IMG/VR virus record: IMGVR_UViG_3300022591_000053
Span: 1 to 28,430 of that record
DNA: 28,430 bases
Origin: a virus
Reading direction: 5' to 3' (one strand)
Shown here: piece after piece, positions 1 through 5,610 of the stretch
How the letters are laid out: the number at the start of each line of letters is the position of its first letter
How positions within the stretch are numbered: the stretch's first letter is position 1
The notes under the pieces: model-generated
Database searches by the model: none
Told to the model about the DNA's origin: nothing
What the model saw: only the letters and a program-made list of their open reading frames with translations
Translations under genes and position numbers: made by a program

Positions 1-93
1 GAAGTGGCCCGGGCGCTGGGTGTTACGCACATGACGGTAAGCCGGGCGCTGGAAAGGATGGATTGGAGCGCAGACGCGAAAGGATGGAAATAG
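1..93 (+). CDS. C-terminal end of a helix-turn-helix protein (partial)
   Basis: The window opens inside a gene whose last 30 codons can be read before a TAG at 91-93. The fragment contains GVTHMTVSRAL, which looks like a helix-turn-helix recognition segment of the kind seen in LacI-type and sigma-like DNA-binding proteins. The role is probably transcriptional or replication-related DNA binding, but the family cannot be named from 30 residues. The first 80 bases are about 64% G+C by my count, clearly richer than the AT-rich phage genes that follow. The stop codon overlaps the start of the next gene (ATG at 84), so the two are probably translated together. The GC shift could mean recent transfer or an assembly junction. 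Confidence 0.55.
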   Translation, partial: EVARALGVTHMTVSRALERMDWSADAKGWK

Positions 94-233
94 AAAAAAT
101 TATTGTTGCTGCTACTGGTTTGGGTTACTTGGTTGTAGGTCTGGCCCAATACTTTAAAGGCTCAACTTCTAATGCTTTGATTTGGTTAGGTTACAGCGCA
201 GCACAAATTGGTCTTTGGATGAATCTTAAATGA
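84..233 (+). CDS. Small two-helix membrane protein, holin-like candidate
   Basis: This 49-residue protein has a short charged start (MEIEK), a hydrophobic stretch at about residues 6-22, a polar turn (YFKGSTSN) and a second hydrophobic stretch at about 30-46, ending in NLK. It therefore looks like a small inner-membrane hairpin. Small hairpin proteins of this type in phages are often holins or other membrane effectors, but no family motif is visible and no endolysin lies beside it here, so holin is only a guess. The ATG sits inside the end of the preceding gene (10-base overlap). An AAAGG directly abuts the ATG, which is too close for a good ribosome site, so coupling is likely. Its stop overlaps the next start in ATGA. 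Confidence 0.6.
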   Translation: MEIEKIIVAATGLGYLVVGLAQYFKGSTSNALIWLGYSAAQIGLWMNLK

Positions 234-559
234 AAGAATACGACCCAAATGATGCGATTGACTTCATATTCAAAACAGCGCCATCGTATGCTCAAGCAAA
301 GGGGCGGTTGGCGGAACTTGAAACTTTTAAAAGTTCTCTTAAGGCGATTAAAATGGCACAAACAGACGAACAAAGTTTGGGCGCTCAAGAACGAGAAGCT
401 TATAGAAGCCAAGACTACCAAGATTTATGCAAAGCTATTGGCGCAGCTACAGAACAAACAGAAGCGCTTAAATGGCAATTAGAAGCCGCAAAAATGAGAT
501 TTGAAGCTTGGCGTACAGAACAAGCTAACAACCGTAATATTGAAAGACTGACTAAATGA
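230..559 (+). CDS. Conserved-type phage hypothetical protein, helical
   Basis: This 109-residue protein is predicted to be almost wholly alpha-helical and highly charged. A motif near the start (NDAIDFIFKTAPSYAQAKGR) resembles small early-region proteins of many podo- and siphoviruses whose function is not known. The later part (about residues 60-105) is rich in Glu, Gln, Lys and Ala and could form a coiled coil, suggesting self-association or binding to a partner. The start codon overlaps the stop of the membrane-protein gene by four bases (ATGA), and its stop overlaps the next start in the same way, so it belongs to a tightly coupled operon of small genes. I assign no function. Confidence 0.75.
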   Translation: MKEYDPNDAIDFIFKTAPSYAQAKGRLAELETFKSSLKAIKMAQTDEQSLGAQEREAYRSQDYQDLCKAIGAATEQTEALKWQLEAAKMRFEAWRTEQANNRNIERLTK

Positions 560-732
560 GTGATTACTCTGAAAACTACCTTAAAATTCAACGACTATTA
601 AAGTCTTATCACAATGCTACGCTTAAATGGGATTATGAAAAAGCCACAAAAATAGCCCATGAATTAGCAGATGAAACTATTAGATTAGAAATAGCTAGTG
701 TTCGTGCATTAAAAGATCAATGGCTTAAGTAA
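556..732 (+). CDS. Small helical hypothetical protein (58 aa)
   Basis: A short frame begins MSDYSENYLKIQRLLKSYHN at ATG 556, overlapping the previous stop in ATGA, and ends with TAA at 730-732, whose last base starts the next ATG. The 58-residue product looks helical and charged with no Cys, signal peptide or membrane segment. I recognise no family. Support for a real gene comes from the four-base overlap on the left, the one-base TAATG overlap on the right, and the way it exactly fills the gap between two other genes. It may work with the neighbouring helical protein, but that is inference. Confidence 0.65.
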   Translation: MSDYSENYLKIQRLLKSYHNATLKWDYEKATKIAHELADETIRLEIASVRALKDQWLK

Positions 733-1172
733 TGGCTTATAAACCATTTAATCAGTTATTGCATGATGCCTGTGATCCACCAGCTAGAATGGCTGTATCC
801 GAATGGATACAAATGAAATGGGGTGGAAAATGTATAGAAAACCCTAATAAATATGCAGTTGATTTAATTGTGCATAAAAATAACAAAAAAGTTGCTTATG
901 CAGAAGTAGAAGTCAGAAATTGGGGTCAAAAGTTTTGCCCTTATGACACGATCCATATAGCCCAGCGAAAAGAAAAGTTATTTAACAATGATTTAAAAAC
1001 TCTTATGTTTGTTGTTACACATGACTTTCAACACGCTTATTGGACTACGGCAGATAAAGTAAAAGCTGCACCATTAATGGAGATACCTAATAAAGCTGTG
1101 GCAAAAGACGAATGGTTCTATGATGTACCAATGGATCAATGGAAGCTGGTAGATTTAACAGAACCTTTTTAA
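732..1172 (+). CDS. Hypothetical protein, possible PD-(D/E)XK nuclease-fold
   Basis: This 146-residue protein contains YAVDLIV (Asp44) followed after a short turn by YAEVEVRNW (Glu58, Glu60). An Asp, then a beta-hairpin and an acidic pair resembles the metal-binding core of the restriction-endonuclease fold (PD-(D/E)XK). The usual Lys after the Glu is replaced here, so activity is uncertain and the fold assignment is an inference. The rest contains several aromatic strands and no membrane segment. The gene starts at a TAATG junction with the preceding small gene and ends at another with the downstream Ref-type nuclease, so nuclease-like functions may be co-translated. It could instead be a non-enzymatic DNA-binding protein. 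Confidence 0.6.
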   Translation: MAYKPFNQLLHDACDPPARMAVSEWIQMKWGGKCIENPNKYAVDLIVHKNNKKVAYAEVEVRNWGQKFCPYDTIHIAQRKEKLFNNDLKTLMFVVTHDFQHAYWTTADKVKAAPLMEIPNKAVAKDEWFYDVPMDQWKLVDLTEPF

Positions 1173-1462
1173 TGACTAAAGATGAAAAGAACGCTCTCAA
1201 TAAGATTGCAGAACTCGGATGTATTTTATGCTCCGAAATCCTTGGGTTTGAAGGCACTCCGGCAGAACTCCATCATGTGCGTAGGTATGGAGCTAAACGG
1301 TCTACATCCCCTATCTTGCCATTATGTCCAGAACCCCATAGGCTCGGAAATGATAGCTTTCACAGATTGGGTATCAACGGTTTTGAAAATAAATGGGGAG
1401 TTAGTTGCGAGAGGCTCTTGGAGCGAGTCCACCAGAAACTTGGAAAAGCAATTGAAGAATGA
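1172..1462 (+). CDS. Ref-family (RecA-dependent) HNH-type nuclease
   Basis: The 96-residue product matches the layout of the recombination enhancement nuclease family typified by phage P1 Ref, whose P1 member cuts DNA at sites where RecA has formed a displacement loop. Visible features are a CxxC pair (Cys17, Cys20), GTPAELHHVRR with the His34-His35 pair, LPLCPEPHR (Cys52, His56) and SFHRLG (His64), then a helical tail (ENKWG). These are the zinc-binding and HNH residues expected. The longer frame from 1139 overlaps the upstream gene; the ATG at 1172 gives a TAATG junction and places the Cys pair correctly. It is shorter than P1 Ref, having only the nuclease part. Its end abuts the convergent SprT gene with no gap. 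Confidence 0.82.
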   Translation: MTKDEKNALNKIAELGCILCSEILGFEGTPAELHHVRRYGAKRSTSPILPLCPEPHRLGNDSFHRLGINGFENKWGVSCERLLERVHQKLGKAIEE

Positions 1463-1810
1463 CTAAAGTTCTAATGGATCAAAACCTAATTCAGACGAAA
1501 TACGGAGCGCTCTATTACGAAACTCCTTATCATGGTGTGTCCATTTTAACGTCTTGTGCCTACTCATGTGTATGCACTCATGGCAAAGAACTCGAATTAC
1601 CGTGTCAAGATGACCGCAACGAGCAGCAGAAATAGTAATAGTATGTTCATGCTTATCTCCATCATCATATAAGTATGTTCCCATCACTTGTGGATCTTTG
1701 TCTACAATAAAATGTACTTGCTCTGGCAATGGCATAATCCAACGGTCAAACGGTTTCATACAGTAAATAGCGCTGTACAAATTGCGTAGGATTGCTGGGG
1801 TAAGCTTCAT
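1463..1810 (-). CDS. SprT-like zinc metallopeptidase
   Basis: This 115-residue minus-strand protein carries the HExxH zincin motif as HECIH (His77, Glu78, His81), followed by WTHHDKEF, in which His93 and Phe97 fit the third-ligand pattern of SprT and Spartan peptidases. The family includes bacterial SprT and eukaryotic Spartan, which digests proteins crosslinked to DNA. The phage protein is smaller, being essentially the catalytic core, with no zinc ribbon or DNA-binding tail. Its ATG shares one base with the stop of the upstream phosphoesterase gene (TAATG on the minus strand), so the pair form one translational unit. Substrate is unknown; DNA-protein crosslink removal or virion processing are both possible. 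Confidence 0.8.
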   Translation of the reverse strand: MKLTPAILRNLYSAIYCMKPFDRWIMPLPEQVHFIVDKDPQVMGTYLYDDGDKHEHTITISAARCGHLDTVIRVLCHECIHMSRHKTLKWTHHDKEFRNRALRISSELGFDPLEL

Positions 1811-2799
1811 TAGTAATGTATTAATTTGCCACGAAAATCTACAAGCCCTTTGCTTTCGTCAAATACTCTTATTAATTCAGGCTGTAATAAATGGCCCTGC
1901 TCATAAGTCATTAATGCAAATCCACTTGTCCAATCTGTTGGTGAATCTTCGGTATAGTGTACAAATTGCTCGCCCCTAGGATCTGCTAAACAACCAGTTT
2001 GCACACCCCAACGACCATGAGCGTTATAGTCATTATATTGAATAGCGCTTAAATGATGGGTATGACCGCTAATGACATGAGTACCGGCAGCTAATGTATT
2101 GTTTCTGCCGCCTGACCAAGAGCCTTTCCATTTATGCCTAAAAACGGTATTCATAGTGCCAGAATTTTCAACCCAATATGTCCAACATCCTTTCCACATA
2201 GGAAAATGATCTTTAAGGGTAAACCCTTGAACACCTTGATATGAATGTGCGCCACCGTTAGATAAAAATGTTTCGAATCTAGCATCATGGTTGCCAAGAG
2301 TCCAAATCAATTCAGCGCCCTTAGATACAGCCTCAATGCCAGCCATCATCTCTTGACAGCACTCTAATTCTTCTTTAACTGTAGGGGTGTTAGACCAACC
2401 AATTCTAGGGTGTCTGCTTGCCTGACTGCCGTCAAAAGCATCTCCTATGCAAACCACAACCTTGGGTTTAAATTCTTTAATGGTTTCTAATAAAGCTTTA
2501 TAAGCAGTTGTATAAGATACATCGGGCCAAAAATGGCAATCTCCAAACGCTTCAATATGACCTTTTTGTAGTTCTGTACCACGTCTAGCGTGTCCGGCAG
2601 TTTCAAATATCTTTTTGGTTTGATCTAGTCGCTGATCGTTAAAAGCTGTTAATGAAATATTGAGTCTTTGTTCAATTGATCTTCTTCTGTTGTAGACTGC
2701 TCTTTCAGACATACCGTGTTTTTGAGCAAATTTAAGGGCTGAACCAATATTATTCCATTCAGCTATAAACTGGTCATCTGTCAAATAATATTTGTCCAC
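1810..2799 (-). CDS. Calcineurin-like metallophosphoesterase with N-terminal helix-turn-helix
   Basis: The 329-residue protein has a helix-turn-helix-like start (about residues 10-45, GSALKFAQKHGMSERAVYNR) and then a metallophosphoesterase domain. The metal-binding motifs run in family order: GDCH (86-89), GDAFDG (119-124), GNHD (169-172) and GHTHH (245-249). Such enzymes hydrolyse phosphodiesters or phosphomonoesters with two metals; the family includes the Mre11 and SbcD nucleases and lambda phosphatase. The N-terminal DNA-binding module suggests a nucleic acid substrate. The start is GTG with AGGGG six bases upstream; no ATG is available near the N-terminus. It heads the only minus-strand unit and is coupled to the SprT-like gene. 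Confidence 0.85.
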   Translation of the reverse strand: MDKYYLTDDQFIAEWNNIGSALKFAQKHGMSERAVYNRRRSIEQRLNISLTAFNDQRLDQTKKIFETAGHARRGTELQKGHIEAFGDCHFWPDVSYTTAYKALLETIKEFKPKVVVCIGDAFDGSQASRHPRIGWSNTPTVKEELECCQEMMAGIEAVSKGAELIWTLGNHDARFETFLSNGGAHSYQGVQGFTLKDHFPMWKGCWTYWVENSGTMNTVFRHKWKGSWSGGRNNTLAAGTHVISGHTHHLSAIQYNDYNAHGRWGVQTGCLADPRGEQFVHYTEDSPTDWTSGFALMTYEQGHLLQPELIRVFDESKGLVDFRGKLIHY

Positions 2800-2844
2800 T
2801 AAGAACCCCTATAATCTATAAGTAACTGAATACTAACCTAAAAT
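2800..2844. promoter_or_regulatory. Divergent intergenic region with possible promoter
   Basis: These 45 bases separate the minus-strand phosphoesterase unit from the plus-strand VRR-NUC operon, so both transcripts should start here or be read through. A perfect TATAAT lies at 2810-2815 on the plus strand, but no recognisable -35 box is found 16-18 bases upstream. The minus strand has only weak matches. The VRR-NUC gene lacks a clear ribosome site in this gap, which would suit a short leader. The promoter call is tentative. Confidence 0.3.
2806..2810 (-). promoter_or_regulatory. Ribosome binding site setting the GTG start of the phosphoesterase gene
   Basis: AGGGG on the minus strand lies six bases before the GTG at 2799. 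It supports GTG initiation because the next in-frame ATG is Met30, which lies inside the helix-turn-helix segment. Confidence 0.6.
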
Positions 2845-3135
2845 ATGGCATACGCTAAAAAAGTTGATAAAAATCAAGCAGATGTTGTTAAAGCACTACG
2901 AGATTATGGTGCTGACGTATATCTGTTACACATGGTCGGTGGAGGAATCCCTGATTTAATGATTTGCTTTAATGACCAGACTATTTTAATTGAAGTCAAA
3001 GACGGAGAAGATAAAAAGCTCACTCCGCAACAAATTACTCTATTTGCTGGTTGGAAAGGTGGCCCATTACATAGGGTAAATTCCGTGCAAGAAGCCATAG
3101 AAGTGCTAAAATTGTACGAAACGGAGTCTTTATGA
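2845..3135 (+). CDS. VRR-NUC domain nuclease
   Basis: The 96-residue protein is essentially a stand-alone VRR-NUC domain, a branch of the PD-(D/E)XK nucleases. It shows GGGIPDLM (Asp37), then ILIEVKD (Glu50, Lys52), then LTPQQ (Gln62, Gln63), the expected order. Stand-alone phage VRR-NUC proteins can resolve four-way DNA junctions, and the domain is fused in FAN1, a crosslink-repair nuclease. It may resolve replication or recombination intermediates before packaging. The start ATG has no strong ribosome site; a TATAAT lies about 30 bases upstream. Its stop overlaps the DUF5856 start in ATGA, so the two are probably coupled. It begins the plus-strand run that leads towards the terminase genes. 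Confidence 0.85.
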   Translation: MAYAKKVDKNQADVVKALRDYGADVYLLHMVGGGIPDLMICFNDQTILIEVKDGEDKKLTPQQITLFAGWKGGPLHRVNSVQEAIEVLKLYETESL

Positions 3136-3497
3136 ATGAAACTCAAAATGTCGCTATGTTTGCCGCTACTTTATTGCATAGCAGCACTAATACTCACTTT
3201 TTCCATTGGTCTAGTGATTCTTATTCACAACATAAAGCATTAGGCAAATACTACGAAGAAATTATTGAGCTTGTAGATGACTATGTAGAAGCTTACATGG
3301 GTTGTTACGAGCAAATTAAGTCTTTTCCTAGCGTATATCATTTACCAAAAGATCCTCTTAAATACCTAGAATCATTAAAAAGCTTTGTAAACGAAGCTAA
3401 TTCAGATTTACCAAAAGATCAAGAATTGGTCAATATTGTTGCCGAAATTCAACAATTAATTGACTCTACCATCTACAAACTTAAATACCTCAAGTAA
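3132..3497 (+). CDS. DUF5856 family protein, ferritin/Dps-like fold predicted
   Basis: This 121-residue helical protein resembles the DUF5856 family known from T4-like and other phages. The first helix pair contains THFFHWSSDSYSQHKAL (His22, His25, His34) and then YYEEIIELVDDYVEAYMG (Glu42, Glu43, Asp49, Glu53). This His and Glu spacing is reminiscent of ferritin-like or Dps-like proteins, which bind iron and sometimes DNA. Iron binding is an inference from the pattern, not shown. Candidate roles are protection of DNA from oxidative damage or a structural function. The ATG overlaps the VRR-NUC stop and has CGGAG five bases upstream. Confidence 0.75.
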   Translation: MNETQNVAMFAATLLHSSTNTHFFHWSSDSYSQHKALGKYYEEIIELVDDYVEAYMGCYEQIKSFPSVYHLPKDPLKYLESLKSFVNEANSDLPKDQELVNIVAEIQQLIDSTIYKLKYLK

Positions 3498-3506
3498 GGA
3501 AACATC

Positions 3507-3692
3507 ATGCCAATGGATAAAAGCGGTAGCGCACAATCGGTAGGTAAAAATTACAAAACTGAAGTCGCTGCTGGGAAGCCTAAAAAGCAAGCTATTGCTA
3601 TAGCATTAAGCGAAGAACGCAGTCACGCAAAAGGCAAGCGTAAAGCTAAGTTAGAAGAAGCTTATGGCAAATATGTGGAAGAAAACAAATGA
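3507..3692 (+). CDS. Small basic phage protein (61 aa)
   Basis: A 61-residue Lys-rich protein begins MPMDKSGSAQSVGKNYKTEV and contains AAGKPKKQAIAIAL, a pattern common in short proteins of many marine and freshwater phages. It is basic and likely helical in the second half. Its function is not known; binding to nucleic acid is plausible from charge alone. AAGGA at 3496-3500 lies six bases before the ATG and fixes the start. The end overlaps the next gene in ATGA (3689-3692). Confidence 0.75.
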   Translation: MPMDKSGSAQSVGKNYKTEVAAGKPKKQAIAIALSEERSHAKGKRKAKLEEAYGKYVEENK

Positions 3693-3910
3693 AAGCCCAT
3701 TCTTATAAAAAAGAAGATGCTATGTTGCGCCCCCACAAGGAATCAACGCTAGAAAAACAACAGGCTAAACGTCAGAATCAAAAGAAACCACCTGAAGAAA
3801 CTGTGGATAGCAAGTATGACGTAATAGACAAGAAGATCAATCAAAGACTAAAGCGTAAACAAGCATTAGCTGATGCTATGAACAAGATCCACGATCCAGA
3901 CATTGCTTAA
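3689..3910 (+). CDS. Small charged hypothetical protein (73 aa)
   Basis: A 73-residue, very hydrophilic protein rich in Lys, Glu, Asp and Gln, with no Cys and no hydrophobic core long enough for a membrane helix. Two helical segments are likely, one of them KKINQRLKRKQALADAMNKI near the C-terminus. I recognise no family. It overlaps the preceding basic protein by four bases and is followed by a 48-base gap before the terminase genes, so it ends this small-gene run. Its position just before packaging genes is suggestive but does not define a role. Confidence 0.6.
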   Translation: MKAHSYKKEDAMLRPHKESTLEKQQAKRQNQKKPPEETVDSKYDVIDKKINQRLKRKQALADAMNKIHDPDIA

Positions 3911-3958
3911 TAATTTGTAGTATTATAAAAGCCTTATAAATCAATTACTTGAGTTTAT

Positions 3959-4279
3959 ATGACTAATAAAGTAGACGAAACTAGAAAAAAGACAGGTGGT
4001 CGTAAGGCTGGAGTGCCTAATAAGGTCACTCAAGAGGCTCGTGAGGCTGTTAAATCCTTACTTGATGCCAACCTACCTTATCTTCAAGCGTGGCTACAAA
4101 CGACTGCTGATGGGGTCTTTGACGATCAGTCAGGAAAGTGGATAGTTCCACCCAATCCAGGTAAAGCTTGTGACATTGTTCAAAACATGGTTGAGTACGC
4201 TGTTCCTAAACTTGCAAGGACTGAAGTTGTAGGGGATGAGAAAGCACCTCAAAGAATGGTAATCAGTTGGAAGAAGTAA
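3959..4279 (+). CDS. terS: Small terminase-like DNA-binding protein
   Basis: The 106-residue protein opens with KKTGGRKAGVPNKVTQEAR, the basic start typical of DUF5681-like and small-terminase-like phage proteins, followed by a helical region and a conserved-looking Pro-Asn-Pro turn (VPPNPGKA). A small terminase subunit recognises phage DNA and hands it to the large subunit. Evidence here is the basic N-terminus, the size and the direct overlap (13 bases) with the large terminase. GAG five bases before the ATG is a weak ribosome site. The 48-base gap upstream is very AT-rich and could hold a promoter, but I see no convincing box pair. Confidence 0.7.
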   Translation: MTNKVDETRKKTGGRKAGVPNKVTQEAREAVKSLLDANLPYLQAWLQTTADGVFDDQSGKWIVPPNPGKACDIVQNMVEYAVPKLARTEVVGDEKAPQRMVISWKK

Positions 4280-5610
4280 ACATTGAGCTTGATTACAAGC
4301 CAAGGGATGTATTCTTAGATTTCCATGAAAGATCAGAGCGCTGGGCAGTTATCGTAGCCCATAGACGCTGTGGCAAGACCGTCAGTTGTATCAATGAATT
4401 GATATACAAAGCCCTAATTGAGGGCAAAGATGACGCAAGATACGCTTATATTGCACCGTATTACAGCCAAGCTAAGAATGTGGCATGGGACTACTTGCTA
4501 AGATTTAGCCATCCAGTATTGGCAAAGGCCAATCAATCAGAACTATGGGTGGAATTAATAAATGGCGCAAGGATTAGGTTGTTTGGGGCTGATAATGCTG
4601 ACGCTTTAAGTGGCTTATACCTTGATGGGGTTGTTCTAGATGAGTATGCAGATATGCGCCCTCGTATTTGGGGTGAGATTATTCGCCCTTTGTTGGCAGA
4701 CAGACGTGGATGGGCAGTATTTATTGGAACGCCTAAAGGTCACAATGCTTTCTGGGATGTCTATAGCGCAGCCACCAAGGATGACTCTTGGTATGTAAAG
4801 ACGCTTAGAGCAGATCAAACTGACCTCATTGGTGATGAAGAGTTGGCAGACGCTAGAAAGGCTATGACTCCGGATCAGTATGAGCAAGAGTTTTTATGCT
4901 CCTTTGAAGCTGCTATCTTAGGCGCTTATTATGGTCAAGAAATGAGGGCTTTGACTGATAGCAATAGGATCACGCCCATTGAGTATGATCCTCAATTCCC
5001 CTTAGAATCTGCATGGGACTTGGGTTATAGCGATGACACAACCATTTGGACTTACCAGGTAGTGCATGGTGAGGTTAGATTCCTTGATTACCATTCAAGT
5101 AATGGCAAAAGCATACCGTTTTATACAGCGTATATTGCCCAAAAAGAACAAGAATATGGAGCTAAATATAGGACACATTGGCTGCCTCATGACGCTAGAG
5201 CAAAAACATTAGCATCTGGCGGAAAGTCAATAATTGAACAACTTTCTAGTAAAATTGATATAATTTCCATGAAAATAGTGCCAAGTTTGTCACTTCAAGA
5301 CGGAATTCAAGCAACTCGCATGATGTTGTTAAGAACCTGGTTTGATCCAAAGTGCGAAGAAGGCATTGAATGTATTAGGCAGTATCAGCGTGAGTATGAC
5401 GAAGATAAGAAGATATTTAGGGACAAGCCAAGACATGATTGGGCTAGTCACGGATCTGACGCTCTGCGTATGGCTGCGATAGCATGGAAACAAGAAACAA
5501 AAGCTGCTCCCAAGGATAACTCTATCAGGGGCATTAGTGTAGGGCATAATGATGCAACTTTGAACGATCTGTGGGCTTCAACCCCTAGGCCGTCAATCAG
5601 GAGAATTTGA
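4267..5610 (+). CDS. terL: Terminase large subunit
   Basis: This is the DNA-packaging motor, which pumps DNA through the portal and cuts the concatemer. The 447-residue protein has an ATPase domain with Walker A AHRRCGKT (31-38), Walker B VVLDE (122-126) and the coupling motif IGTPKG (153-158), then an RNase H-like nuclease domain with acidic residues at WDLG (Asp251), PHDAR (Asp309) and GSDALR (Asp398). Length and motif spacing are those of complete podovirus large terminases. The start is TTG at 4267: no in-frame ATG lies upstream of the Walker A motif, and the sequence just after it (LDYKPRDVFLDFH) matches the usual N-terminus. No good ribosome site is seen, so translation probably depends on the overlapping upstream gene. 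Confidence 0.95.
   Translation: MEEVNIELDYKPRDVFLDFHERSERWAVIVAHRRCGKTVSCINELIYKALIEGKDDARYAYIAPYYSQAKNVAWDYLLRFSHPVLAKANQSELWVELINGARIRLFGADNADALSGLYLDGVVLDEYADMRPRIWGEIIRPLLADRRGWAVFIGTPKGHNAFWDVYSAATKDDSWYVKTLRADQTDLIGDEELADARKAMTPDQYEQEFLCSFEAAILGAYYGQEMRALTDSNRITPIEYDPQFPLESAWDLGYSDDTTIWTYQVVHGEVRFLDYHSSNGKSIPFYTAYIAQKEQEYGAKYRTHWLPHDARAKTLASGGKSIIEQLSSKIDIISMKIVPSLSLQDGIQATRMMLLRTWFDPKCEEGIECIRQYQREYDEDKKIFRDKPRHDWASHGSDALRMAAIAWKQETKAAPKDNSIRGISVGHNDATLNDLWASTPRPSIRRI
5599..5604 (+). promoter_or_regulatory. Ribosome binding site setting the portal start
   Basis: AGGAGA lies five bases before ATG 5610 but only two before the in-frame TTG at 5607, so ATG 5610 is the better start. Confidence 0.7.

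Noticed and set aside
191-421. Minus-strand open frame of 76 codons
   Set aside because: It runs opposite to two well-supported coupled genes, has composition of a shadow frame and no ribosome site or family signal.
1139-1462. Longer start for the Ref-type nuclease at ATG 1139
   Set aside because: The extra residues overlap the end of the upstream gene in another frame and add nothing family-like; ATG 1172 makes the usual TAATG junction.
3911-3958. AT-rich gap before the small terminase gene with TATAAA-like strings
   Set aside because: No -35 element at a proper distance; AT-richness alone explains the matches.
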